NCBI GenBank assembly: GCA_020091685.1
Contig: CM034595.1
Span: forward strand, 26,831,933 to 26,895,932
Reading direction: 5' to 3'
DNA length: 64,000 nt
DNA from: Lutjanus erythropterus
Lineage: Eukaryota; Chordata; Actinopteri; Lutjaniformes; Lutjanidae
The first letter of the stretch is position 1, and each line of letters opens with the position of its first letter. The position numbers were made by a program, and so were the translations under genes. The notes below the pieces were generated by a model. That model searched no databases. It was given only the letters and a program-made list of their open reading frames with translations, and was not told the origin of the DNA. Of the stretch, positions 47,101 to 55,939 are shown piece by piece.

Positions 47101-50100
47101 TGACGCAGACGAAGTGGGGACACTGAATGCTCAGCTGGCCTACACCATCATATCCCAGGATCCAGACACCGCATCCAAGACCTTCTCCATCGACGGTGCC
47201 TCTGGAAGTATTCAGACATTACACCTGCTACAGAGAAAAGTACATCAGGTGTACAACCTTTTGGTCAAAGTCAGTGACCCAGGTAACACACACACACTCA
47301 CACACACACACACACACACACATAGCATCATGCAAACACATCTGTAAATGGGGATTAGTCTCAGGTGTTAAGTACTTTTGGCTTTTGTCTCACAGATTTC
47401 AGCACTAACTGTAAGGTCGTCATCAAGGTCATTGACGTCAACAATGAGATGCCTCTGTTTGAGAAGAAGGAGGTAAGTATGTGAACCACCCGTGTCTTGT
47501 TTCTCGTGCTGTTTGATGGTTTTCTTTATGTTCCTGTGTGTGTGTGTCTGCGAGCAGTACAGTGCTGACCCTCTCTCAGAGGACTCTCCTGTGGGACACA
47601 CGGTGCTGACCATCAAAGCAACAGATGCTGATGACCCAGAAAGCGGCAGCTCCTTGATCGACTTCTTCATCTCTGCTGGTGATGATGATAACGTTTTTAC
47701 TGTGGAATCTGACGGCAAAGGCACCGGCTACCTGGTCATACAAAAGGTATAGTATCTATATTCTCTACATATATCCTGCACAAACCAGAGTTATTATACT
47801 TTTTGCATTTTTCATTAGTTTTTATTTAGTTTAGTTTCAATTTGTGTTAGAGTGCATCTGCTTGTTTCAGTTTAGTTTATATTCTTTTAAAAATGTTCAT
47901 GTTTATTTTTAATTTAATTTGTATGAGTTTCAGTTCTAGTTTTTGTTTTAATCATCAGGGAAACATTTTAAAAGTTCAGAATGAGTTACTGTCTGTTTAA
48001 GAGTCATAAGAATTCATTGATAATGTTTTAGAAGGAGTAGATGTTTATAATGGTCACACGGAGCAACATGTTAAGACAATGAGACAGGCTGTCACTGTGT
48101 TTTCAGAGCAGTGGGCTTTTGTTTTCAGGATAACAGGCTTTTTTTTTACATTGACAGACAACTGACAATCATAAACAGCTGATCAACTTACAGTTTAGGA
48201 CTTGTCACAAAATCAATTTATGATATTACGCTGGCCCTGTGCTTCTATGGTACTTGAGTCTGGGGAGGTGGGAGCGTGGTGAAACAACTTGCTTCAATCA
48301 TTTTTTTAACAGATTGTATATTAAATAGGATTTCAAACTGTTTGATATTCAGTCTATGGCTCCAACTCACTATTTGGACTGCAGAAAGTTTATAAAATGT
48401 GAGCCTCAGCAGGTTTTCTCTGATTTATATATTTAAACATTTTACATCCTTGGACTGTTGGTTGGACAATTTATTTTTTTCTAATTTCTGACATTTAAAG
48501 CAATGAATGTACCAACTTTCACAAAATAATTAATGCAACCCTACTCAAGAATGTATCACACATTTTTAACAAGTCGGCATAGTTAAAGGAGCAGTATGTA
48601 GCCATTGCGCATGCAGCAATTAAAGCACAGCTTTCTGCATGTGCAGTTTCTACTTATTGCTCCTTTAACTATGCTGACTGTAAAATTTTACATTTTTACA
48701 TGTTTTGTAATTGTGTGATATATTCTTGAGTAGAGTTCCATTGTTTTTTTTTTTTTGTAAGATTTGGTAAATTCTTGGTTTAAATGTGTAAACATGTAAA
48801 ATTTATGAATATATAAATCAGAGAAAACCTGCAAATCCTCAAATTTTACAAGTTGGAACCAGCAATTTTTCCCTGATAAATGACTCAAACAGTCAATATC
48901 AACATAGTCAGCAATACAAACAAACATTAAAAAATATAATTTATTATTTTATGAAAATCATCCTCCCTGATCCCAAGAGTGTAAGCTAACTCTAGAGCTC
49001 CTTGATCTCACTTCTTATTGCTTGTGTTTTAGATGTGTTTTGAAATAATAATGTAAATATCAGTAATTATGTAGTGTAATTTGTGACTCTTGCATGCATA
49101 GAGAGCAGAGAGTGTGTGTGTCAGATTCTGTGTAGTGACCTTCCTGTAGTGATCTTACCATGACCTTCCTGCTTCCTTCCTGCGTTTTCTAACCTGCCTG
49201 ATTGTCTCCTGACAGCCTCTGGACTTTGAGTCCTCTTCCACCTACAAGCTCCAGATTGATGCTCGTAACCCAGAGCCTCTGATGAAAGGTCTGGAGTACG
49301 GCAGCGACTCCACAGCCTTCGTCACCTTGTCTGTCACTAATGTGGATGAGGATCCAGAGTTCAGTCTGGACGTCCTGCATGTGACTGTCCCTGAAAACAC
49401 CACTAAGGGATCAGTGCTGCTCACTGTGGAGGCAATGGATCCAGAGGGCAAAGAGATCGGGTAAACACACACACATTTTACCTTATTAGCCCTGACTGTC
49501 ATCAAACCCCATGAAAAGACCAAAACCAACAACAAATGAATAACATCAACCACCTATAATCTTCCAAAAGTGTTGATTTTGAAGTGAGCATTAAGTAACG
49601 CTGCAAAAGGTGGACATTGCTATCATAATTTTTCAGTTGAATTACTAAGGTTGCTTTGGTCCAGTTACTTCATCTGCTTCATCTTTCAGCTGTTAATTCA
49701 TTACCTTTAGCTAATTATTTCAATCATTCAAGGGCACAGATCTCAGTACAATTTAGGAGGGAGCAGTGGTGAAAGACTCATCTGCTCTGTGATTTATTCA
49801 CATTAAATAAACACCCTCTGCGGTCTTTCAGGTGGACAGACTATTAAACCAAACTCCATTCTAAAAGAAGGTATTTTATGGTAGAACACATTTTTCGTTT
49901 TTCATTCATTTTCCAGAACAAAAACTTAGTTACATCACCACTAAGACTTTCTTGTGATTCACTTTGATATGTAGGCACAGTCAGTTCAGATGTCTTTTAC
50001 TCAGTAACATCATTAACTGAGCTGTGAAGTGTTTGCTGCAGACATATTGTACACCTAATGACAGGTCCAGCACTGCAGCACACTCATTTTCACCGGACGA

Positions 50101-52731
50101 AAGTGACATATGCAGTTCATACCACCGGATAGGACAGGTTGTGTTTATGTGTAAATTATTTAAAAAGTGAGGTCAGGTAGGCGGGAGCAGTTTTAGTTGC
50201 TGATTTGTAGGCAAGTGTCAGGGTTTAAACTTTGATGCGGGCAGCGACTGGGAGCCAGTGGAGTGATCTGAACAGCGGAGTGACGTGCTTTTCTTGGATG
50301 TGCCGCCGCGTTCTGGATCATCCATAGATGTTTGAACGTGCATGCTGGGCGGCCTGCCAGTAAGGAGTTGCAGTAGTCAATGCGTGATATTACGAGAGCC
50401 TGAACCAGGAGTTGTGCTGTTCAGATAGGCAGGGTCTGATCTTCCTGATGTTGTACAGGGAAAGACAGCACGACCAAGCAATTGAGGCCACGCTGACCTT
50501 GAAGGTTAGTTGATCATCAGTCATGACGCCAAGGTTTTGGGCAGACTTTCTAGGTGTAAGTTGGATGGATTCAAGTTGGACACTGATTTCTTTTGGCTGG
50601 TGGGTGGCAGCTTCCAAAATGGGTGAAAGCTGTTTCCCAAATACAGACAACACTGACACTACGTCCATGTTCTTCTGCAATTTTAAGCGCTGGACTCAAA
50701 CAAGATGTACTGCGTGATATAAAACTGAACACGCATGCATACGCATAGCTTTCATAGTTTAGGAACTGCTCCACCTGAACAGCTTTGTTTTTAAGGTTAA
50801 TGCTCCCTACTGGTGGCTAGTTTCGAGGTTTCATCTGTTGGGATCACGTGTACCCAAAACAGACTATTGATTTGTTTTGACTACCATTATTTCCCCTGGG
50901 CCCTGTTTCGGTGTCTGGTGTAGCGTTGGATGTGCTCTAATGTCTGCTCACTATGTGTGTGTTGTACAGTTTTAAGTTGGATGGTGACAAGCAGGGCTGG
51001 CTGGAGATCGATGCTGCCACAGGACAGATCAAGACCAAAGACAAGCTGGACAGAGAGATTGTGGAGGCTTTCGATGTCACTGTCATTGCATTTGAGAAGG
51101 GTAAGACTCAAATCGCAGCTTATTGGAGTGTTTTTGTGTTGTTGATCAGTTGCTATAAAGGCTACACAGGTTTTAAATAAATTCTAGCTAACAACGCTTC
51201 TTAGGTTCTGTGATGTTTAATTTAAAAGTAGAAGTTGCAGTTGAATAACATTTTTTTATGTTATTAAATTTAATGAATCTGATTTCTCTCTGAAGGGAAC
51301 CCGGACAAGTCTTCTGAGCGTGTCTTGTCTGTGACACTGCTGGATGTGAATGACAACTACCCTGTACTGATAGAGGACCAGGCCTTCATCTGTGTGAAGA
51401 AACCTGAACCTGTCATCATCAGGGCCAAAGACGGAGACAGCGCTCCCTTCTCTCAGCCCTTCACCTTTAGCTTTGAAAAGGGCAGGAAATCTCAAAACTG
51501 GGATCTGACCACTATTGATGGTACACAAACTATACTGTGCTAAATAAATTAGAAGGTGACGTAAAACTGAAAAGTTGCACAGTCGGATCACCGTGATCAT
51601 CTTGTTTCCTTTTGTATGTCATGCAGGTACATCAGCTAGACTGACCCTGAAGAGAGTGCCAACTGCAGATAAAACCTTCGTAATCCCCATTGACATTAAA
51701 GACAAAGCAGGCATGGGAGTCACACATGGATTTAATGGTGAGAATAAGTTTAAAGGGTATGTCTGGGAACCGAAACCGTGAAAAGATGAAAAACAACAAT
51801 GGATTGGTCCTCACAAGTATTGTCTGTTAATACTCACTAGAGCACAAAATGTGTATTAATTGCACACGGAAGTCATGAAAACAGAGTTGTGAACTTGGAG
51901 GTAACAGAAAACGTCCAATGCCCGATGCCGTGAGCAGACTTTGCAACATGAGGGGGATGTTCAAATAGGCTCATCTTGTAAACACAGTAATCACGACCTC
52001 ATTTAAATGCAGCGCTTTATCTTATATCTGTTTCAACTATTTCCATTAGCTGACCATTCCAGCTGTTTCTCCATTACTTTTAGCTAACTTTTCCAACAAT
52101 TTGTTTAGGTAACCCTAAAAACAGTTTATTATTACTTTTACCTAACTATTTTAACTGTTTATGCATTCATTTATGTAATTATTTGAGCTGTATATCCTCC
52201 TTTGAAAGAAAAAGAAAAGATAAAAGATAAATGTTCACAGACAGGCTTCATGGGATTTGTTGACAGAAAAATATAGATGAATTTTACTTCAGCTTCATCT
52301 TTTAAAGTGAAACGATGACACTTTTCTGCATCATGTTTCTTCTGTCTATAGTGAGAGTATGTAACTGCACAGAGCTGGGCTACTGCTACATTGAACCAGA
52401 ACAACGTGGCTTTTATGGAATGGGAACCACCATCGGGATCCTGGCCGGCACCATAGGCTTCTGCGGTAAGTCTGACAAACCTCACATCAAAGTCAGTTAT
52501 CTGGTAAAACCAGTTCACACTTAAACCTGTATGTCCTCTATACCGTGCAGTCTGATGTTTTTGTGTTGACGATGCTGATTTCATTTTGTTCCTTGCTGTG
52601 ACTGACTTCACTTTTCTTTTCTTTTTTTTTGTCTCGTTGCAGTTCTTGCATTCATCATAGTGATCAAACGTGCTAATAAAAAGGGCAAGAAGCAAGTCCC
52701 GACTGACGAGGAAGATAGGAACAACCTGTAG
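38154..52731 (+). CDS. cdh17: Cadherin-17 (LI-cadherin, 7D-type)
   Basis: Eighteen coding exons: 38154-38201, 38725-38820, 40020-40157, 40272-40407, 42246-42404, 42812-42964, 44846-45051, 45186-45317, 45427-45577, 47073-47282, 47396-47472, 47558-47746, 49216-49460, 50970-51100, 51296-51520, 51627-51737, 52352-52465, 52643-52731 (TAG). They total 2610 nt, 869 residues (human 832). A signal peptide (LLLLPLLLSI) is followed by seven cadherin repeats. Linker motifs seen are LDINNNAP (~116-122), DVNDNAP (~383-389), DVNNEMP (~490), VDEDPEF (~600) and DVNDNYP (~707); LDRE occurs in repeats 3 and 6. The membrane-proximal CNCTELGYC cysteines precede a transmembrane helix (IGILAGTIGFCGVLAFIIVI) and a 21-residue basic tail without a catenin-binding domain. 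Human CDH17 mediates calcium-dependent adhesion in intestine. Exon 6 adds 51 residues to repeat 2 compared with human. Introns hold many transposons. Confidence 0.95.
38839..39898. mobile_element. TIR DNA element 'CAGTGGTGGAAAGTAACT', with a nested insertion
   Basis: The left end CAGTGGTGGAAAGTAACTGAGTACATTTACTC and the right end GTATGTCTTCCACCACTG are inverted repeats about 1,060 bases apart in cdh17 intron 2. A second element (39210-39665) sits inside it. 'CAGTGGTGGAAAGTAACTAAGTA' ends are common in fish hAT-like MITEs (from memory). Fragments with the related phrase 'GGTACTCAGATCCTTTACTTGAGTA' occur near 60900 and 61900. Confidence 0.7.
39210..39665. mobile_element. Fold-back element nested in 38839-39898
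   Basis: The left arm 'ATTCAATTAAATGCAGTACAAAGACAATATATTTAAT' (39292-39330) pairs with the right arm whose reverse complement reads 'ATTCAATTGAATACAGTACAAAGACAAGATATTTAAT' (about 39577-39612). Outer ends carry CCAATTCCAAAAAGGTGG (left) and a diverged partner. The centre 'CCACACATTTTCAGTGCAGGACAGGCCTGGACTG' matches a teleost non-autonomous family. The open frame crossing its right arm (39457-39843) is not a gene. Confidence 0.65.
40428..40665. repeat. Dispersed repeat in cdh17 intron 4 (partner at 45787-46010)
   Basis: Shares with 45787-46010, in the same orientation, 'AAAGCTACTAC(A/G)AGGAAC', 'TTTCCACC(G/A)CCATAACCA', 'TTTTTAAC(C/T)G(G/A)CTAA', 'CTGTAACTTTGCCT' and 'GAGAATC(C/T)'. It starts about 20 bases after the exon 4 donor. 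Confidence 0.65.
40666..42245. other. Rest of cdh17 intron 4
   Basis: AT-rich, with repeat-like pieces: 'GGTCATATAGAGGCATCATTATTAAACTGA' (shared with about 9625-9660) and 'GTTTCCTGAACTTTGTTTTCTGGGGACC' (about 41650, a common fish repeat phrase). No coding exon seen. The acceptor TTGTGCCAG ends at 42245. Confidence 0.45.
43365..43480 (+). repeat. tRNA-derived SINE-like repeat in cdh17 intron 6
   Basis: 'CCAAATGGTTACAGCACATGCCACAT' resembles a Pol III A box region and 'CAGTTCGATTTCAGC' a degenerate B box about 60 bases later. The body then runs 'GGTGACCTTTGTTGCATGTCAC...TCTTTCTCTTTC', wording typical of a frequent percomorph SINE. The copy is diverged and its ends are approximate. Confidence 0.5.
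43490..43860 (-). mobile_element. Penelope-like retroelement fragment (GIY-YIG region)
   Basis: On the minus strand, 43826-43641 encodes LKCPCGLVYVRQTKRALKI...EHK. After a frame change, 43660-43540 encodes RDVDIINSVLCRKTYWIHTLNT. Together these correspond to the CPCG.LYVG.TKR...EH and 'RE.YWIYTL.TL.P.GLN' ends of the GIY-YIG endonuclease domain carried by Penelope-like elements (recognised from memory). The frame is broken and the reverse-transcriptase part was not found, so it is a dead 3' fragment. It lies antisense in cdh17 intron 6. Confidence 0.65.
43861..44845. other. Remainder of cdh17 intron 6
   Basis: AT-rich intron with no coding exon that fits the cdh17 reading frame between exons 6 and 7. 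A short CA patch occurs at about 44187-44200. Confidence 0.45.
45787..46010. repeat. Dispersed repeat in cdh17 intron 9 (partner at 40428-40665)
   Basis: Direct-orientation partner of 40428-40665. It is preceded by 'AAGTAAAAGTCTAATTAAAAGTAAAAGTCTGCATTAAAAATTTAAACTG', a phrase that in fish often belongs to the CAGTGGTGGAAAGTAACT element group, so the two may be parts of one larger element. The rest of intron 9 to 47072 shows no exon. Confidence 0.6.
47286..47322. repeat. (CA)n tract behind the cdh17 exon 10 donor
   Basis: The CA run starts three bases after the GT of the exon 10 donor (47283) and fills a third of the 113-base intron. Confidence 0.92.
48050..48420 (+). repeat. Dispersed ~370-bp repeat in cdh17 intron 12 (partner at 24325-24700)
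   Basis: Matches the reverse complement of 24325-24700 in ordered blocks (see that entry). Its right end runs into the large inverted repeat at 48355-48900. Confidence 0.75.
48355..48900. mobile_element. ~545-bp inverted repeat (fold-back element) in cdh17 intron 12
   Basis: The arms meet near 48630. The inner part is AGTTAAAGGAGCAGTATG against TTGCTCCTTTAACTATG. Moving outward, 'CTACTCAAGAATGTATCACACA' pairs with the complement of 'TGTGTGATATATTCTTGAGTAG', and 'GCAGGTTTTCTCTGATTTATATATT' with the complement of 'AATATATAAATCAGAGAAAACCTGC'. The transcript of this intron could form a very long hairpin. It may be two oppositely oriented copies of one MITE. Confidence 0.8.
49461..50204. other. 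cdh17 intron 13, first part
   Basis: Begins GTAAACACACACACATTTT, a CA-rich donor-proximal patch. Otherwise AT-rich intron with no coding content, leading into the LINE fragment. Confidence 0.5.
50205..50690 (-). mobile_element. Non-LTR retrotransposon fragment (reverse transcriptase C-terminal part)
   Basis: On the minus strand, 50680-50390 encodes SAQNLGVMTDDQLTFKVSVA...SCCLSLYNIRKIRPCLSEQ. Further on in degenerate frames comes the equivalent of 'LLAGLPA..IKPLQLIQNAAARL...HVTPLLRSLHWLPVAARIKFK'. This is the post-catalytic region of the reverse transcriptase of fish LINEs of the L2/CR1/Rex group (from memory; clade not certain). It is 5'-truncated, frameshifted and antisense in cdh17 intron 13. 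Confidence 0.75.
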
Positions 52732-52926
52732 ACACTACACACACGCACACACACACATTTGTACATCTATACTTGTAAGAAGGCTCACTGATATAATATA
52801 TTCCTTACTGCTGGACCTTTACCATCACATCTACATGCCTAACCTGAACCTAGTTCTAACCCTTAAACCAAGTTTTAGCCCTTATTTTACTGTTCCTTTT
52901 TAACATCTTGCCAGGGACAACAGATA

Positions 52927-52932
52927 AATAAA
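52927..52932 (+). other. Polyadenylation signal AATAAA of cdh17
   Basis: AATAAA lies 196 bases after the cdh17 stop codon and is followed at once by a T-run and GTT-containing sequence, a good cleavage/polyadenylation context. Confidence 0.65.
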
Positions 52933-52939
52933 ATCTTTT

Positions 52940-53106
52940 TTTTTCTGTTAAGCAGAAAGCATTTTCCCTGTCAAATTAAGTAATAAAATATAATAAATTT
53001 ATATTTTAAAAAAACTTACCAGCACAAGAGCAGAAGTGAGGACTGAATTTACCACCAATCTCTCTCTCAAGGTCTAAAAGTTTAACTAGTTCTCACAAAG
53101 GTAGAT

Positions 53107-53150
<44 letters not shown>

Positions 53151-55000
53151 TTACTTTAGCTTATTTTATTTTATTTACAAGAGGGAGTTGAGCTTGATTA
53201 ATGAGTGCAGTGCATACTTAATTAAACTGGTGGCCCCATGCTAATCATGCATCTATCAAGCTTGTTAGTGTAATTTATTTAAATTTCACTCCCAGACTCA
53301 GGTTGTTTCATTAGCAGGTTCATGATATCACAGAATTCGATTCAGGTTTTTCTTTTTCTTTTATTTTTTGTGGCCTGGAGCTTGTTTTGTTATTCTCTTC
53401 TGCTTGAATGTAATGGCTAACTGTTGAATGCTGTGCAACAACTGGAAATGTCGTTATTGTTGAGAAACATCTTAAACCCAGTGGTTTACACAGACAGAGT
53501 CTGTCTGTGTAATGAACAGTGATTACTGTGTTTTATAAAGAGCATTTACTGCTCCATTTCCCAAATAAACAAAGTTACTGGGAACCACTATTTATTATCA
53601 TTCTTTGTGCAGGGTCGGGAGGGTTACTTTAAAAATGTATTCCAGTACAGTTACTAATTATTTGTTACAAAACATGTAGTCAGTAACTTAACTCCAAGTA
53701 TCACAATATTAAAGTAATTACTTTCCGTTACTTTTGGATTACCTCAATCCCAAATATGGTGAAATTGTTGAGCCTCACAGTTTGTGGTAGGTTTATTGTT
53801 TGTCCAGCTATAGTGGTAATTGTGCGCTTTACTTTGTTAAGTATGCTATTCACACTCACTACTCAAACTTAAAGTTAACTGATCTGATAATCCCTAGTCA
53901 AATTAAAGCAAACCAAATAATTTAATAAAGTATATATACATGTCAGAAATCCTTAAAGAATACATTTTCACCAAAAACTAAGTTAAAGTGTTAATACTTT
54001 TTAATATTTTTGGTAGGTCTGATAGTTCTCAGGAATGGGTGTATTACTAAATGTATCTGTGATCTAATTACATCTTTTTTTTCCATAACAGTTCCTTATT
54101 TTTCTATATCCTAAATAAGTAATCCTGTTACATGTAATCTGTTACTCTCCAAGTCTGTGTGTGTGTACATGTCAGGGCAGACGTGTGGTGCTGCAGGTGA
54201 TCTGTGATATAAGACATGAGCATTCACAGCTCAACTCAATACATCCTGTCTGCTCTCTTTCTTCAGGCCTTCTGTTCAGACGTCTAACTAACATTTCTTC
54301 TGCACTCACTGTTGCGTCCCTCTTTTTCTTGCCCCTCCCTGGCGGTGTGTGTCACTGAACAGTCATGGCCACAGCGTTGCTGCTGCAGAGAGTGATGCTC
54401 TGAGTCATCCCTGAGACGGTGGGAGACGGACTACATGTTGTTAGAACTGCTGAAAGGAGGGTGGCGTGATTGTGGGCTTTTATGCAGCACAAAGAGGCTG
54501 CCACACACACTCAAGACACACATACATGTGAGAGTTGAATGTGAGAGCCACATGTGCTGCCACGACCATGTCCAGTCCATGTGCCACTGCGTCTGTATGT
54601 GTGAGTCATCGTACGGTCTGGTGCAGCTTCCAGTGTCAGGGACTGAGCTACAGCCTCATAACAACAAACTCAACATGGAGTCTCTCCAGTGTTTATGTCT
54701 GCACTCTCTCCACGCCTGTATCCCAGCAACACTTTCCACAACAACACACACGCACACACTCACACATTCTGGTGGAAGAAGTTGAAAGGTTGAGGGACAG
54801 ATGAGCAGAGGTGGAGGAAAGACAGGAAGAGTAAACTGTGTGATGGATGACCCCCGTCCTCCTCTGGATATTAAGCGTCACCAGTGCTACGCACACACAT
54901 ACACCGTTGTTTTTGTCCCATGTCTTTTCAGTGAACTCTGTTAGGGATCCTTTTATCCTAATATAGAAATACTTCAGAGAACATGTTGATATTTTACTCA
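52940..55000. other. cdh17 downstream region
   Basis: Gene-free as far as I can read. It holds a (CA)20 tract (53109-53149) and a stretch at about 53610-54150 ('GTTACTTTAAAAATGTATTCCAGTACAGTTACTAATTA ... TGTAATCTGTTACTCTCCAAG') that has the look of a common fish interspersed repeat, with its ends in inverted orientation. The open frames at 54435-54804 are low-complexity and have no homology that I recognise. Confidence 0.5.
53109..53149. repeat. (CA)20 microsatellite
   Basis: A 41-base uninterrupted AC/CA run. Confidence 0.95.
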
Positions 55001-55009
55001 AAATCAGAG

Positions 55010-55385
55010 GTTAAAGGAGAAATCTGTAATATATTTACTGCACTAAATCATAGAATGATCATGGTACGTTATCAAAAATTAAGGAAACATGCTATGTTGA
55101 AATAGTCCGACAACAAAGCTACGGCCAGTGTGCTCTCCTTTGAAATCTGAAATTGTTTGCCTGTTTCACGTTTATTTGAGTTAAAGGAGAACTAATATAA
55201 AAACTATAATATATTTACTTTAATCAGTCATAAAATGACTATGATGTGTCATCAGGGATCAAGGAAACATCTTAAGATGAAATACTTCACTTGACATGAA
55301 CACTACAGCTGCAGTGTCCCCCTTGAAATTTCTGTTCCAGGCCAGAATAACTGATTTGTATGTCTATTTCACATTAATCAGAGTT
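55010..55385 (+). repeat. Diverged tandem duplication, unit ~175-200 bp
   Basis: Unit 1 (55011-55181) and unit 2 (55182-55382) both start GTTAAAGGAGAA. In the same order they carry ATAATATATTTACT, ATCATA(G/A)AATGA, 'ATCA..AATTAAGGAAACAT / ATCAGGGATCAAGGAAACAT', GA.GAAATA.T, TGAAAT.TG and 'TTTCAC.TTA'. A third GAGTTCAAATAG start follows. Two head-to-tail copies of a repeat are more likely than a satellite. Confidence 0.65.
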
Positions 55386-55729
55386 CAAATAGATGTTGAA
55401 TGTTGTCGGTTTATGAGTTTGAAGGATAAATGTTTAAACCAGACATGCACCGATTCCAATTTTCTAGGCCAGTTCTGATTTCTGATTTTTTAAGGGTCTG
55501 ACCAAATTTGGCCCATTCCGATTTTCAGTCTTTTTAAGAACTGTAACTGACAGCATTCACAAACATTTTTGCAACTTTTCTTGTAAAACTAAATTGGATG
55601 TACATAATAAAACATTGATTATAAAATATTTATTAAATATACTTTTACATTTTCTCCAGAGGTCCTCCAAGTTGCGGCCAGGCCATATTGTATTACTATG
55701 TATATTTACTGGAAGGAGAACTCATGGAA

Positions 55730-55739
55730 TCTCGCGAGA
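55730..55739. promoter_or_regulatory. TCTCGCGAGA palindromic promoter element
   Basis: A perfect TCTCGCGAGA palindrome is followed directly by TCTCGCC. This ten-base element marks CpG-type promoters in vertebrates and is the binding site reported for BANP (earlier attributed to ZBTB33/Kaiso). Here it stands in otherwise CpG-poor DNA. The next 200 bases are locally CpG-richer and contain the candidate exon below. Confidence 0.6.
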
Positions 55740-55879
55740 TCTCGCCGGATGCGATTTAAGGTGACCATGTGGAAGCAGGTGTAAACAATCCAGAGATTGA
55801 CGCGGTGAAATAGTTTGCTGTAGTAAAGCTTTGCATTGAGAGAAATAGAAGGAGAAGTTAAACGATTCTGGACGAGAAA

Positions 55880-55933
55880 ATGTTTGAGGAGACGCGTCAA
55901 CAGAGGTCGTTTATTCTTCAGCCAGAAACAGAG
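55880..55933 (+). CDS. Candidate first coding exon of an unidentified gene
   Basis: About 140 bases after the TCTCGCGAGA element, an ATG opens an 18-codon frame (MFEETRQQRSFILQPETE) that ends in phase 0 at a strong donor, GAG|GTGAGA (55934). Two short upstream frames (ATGs near 55724 and 55768) would act as uORFs. I do not recognise the peptide, and no continuing exon was found before the window ends. It could equally be a noncoding first exon. In mammals PDP1 is the neighbour on this side of CDH17, but its strand there would be convergent with cdh17, so that identity does not fit. Confidence 0.35.
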
Positions 55934-55939
55934 GTGAGA

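Noticed and set aside
54435-54804. Two overlapping + frames of 89-116 residues downstream of cdh17
   Set aside because: Rich in Cys, His, Ser and Thr from CA/CTC-like sequence; no domain, no splice fit and no clear promoter.
55724-55933. Assigning the candidate exon to pdp1
   Set aside because: Gene order in mammals predicts pdp1 on the opposite strand, and the 18-residue peptide does not resemble the PDP1 N-terminus that I know.
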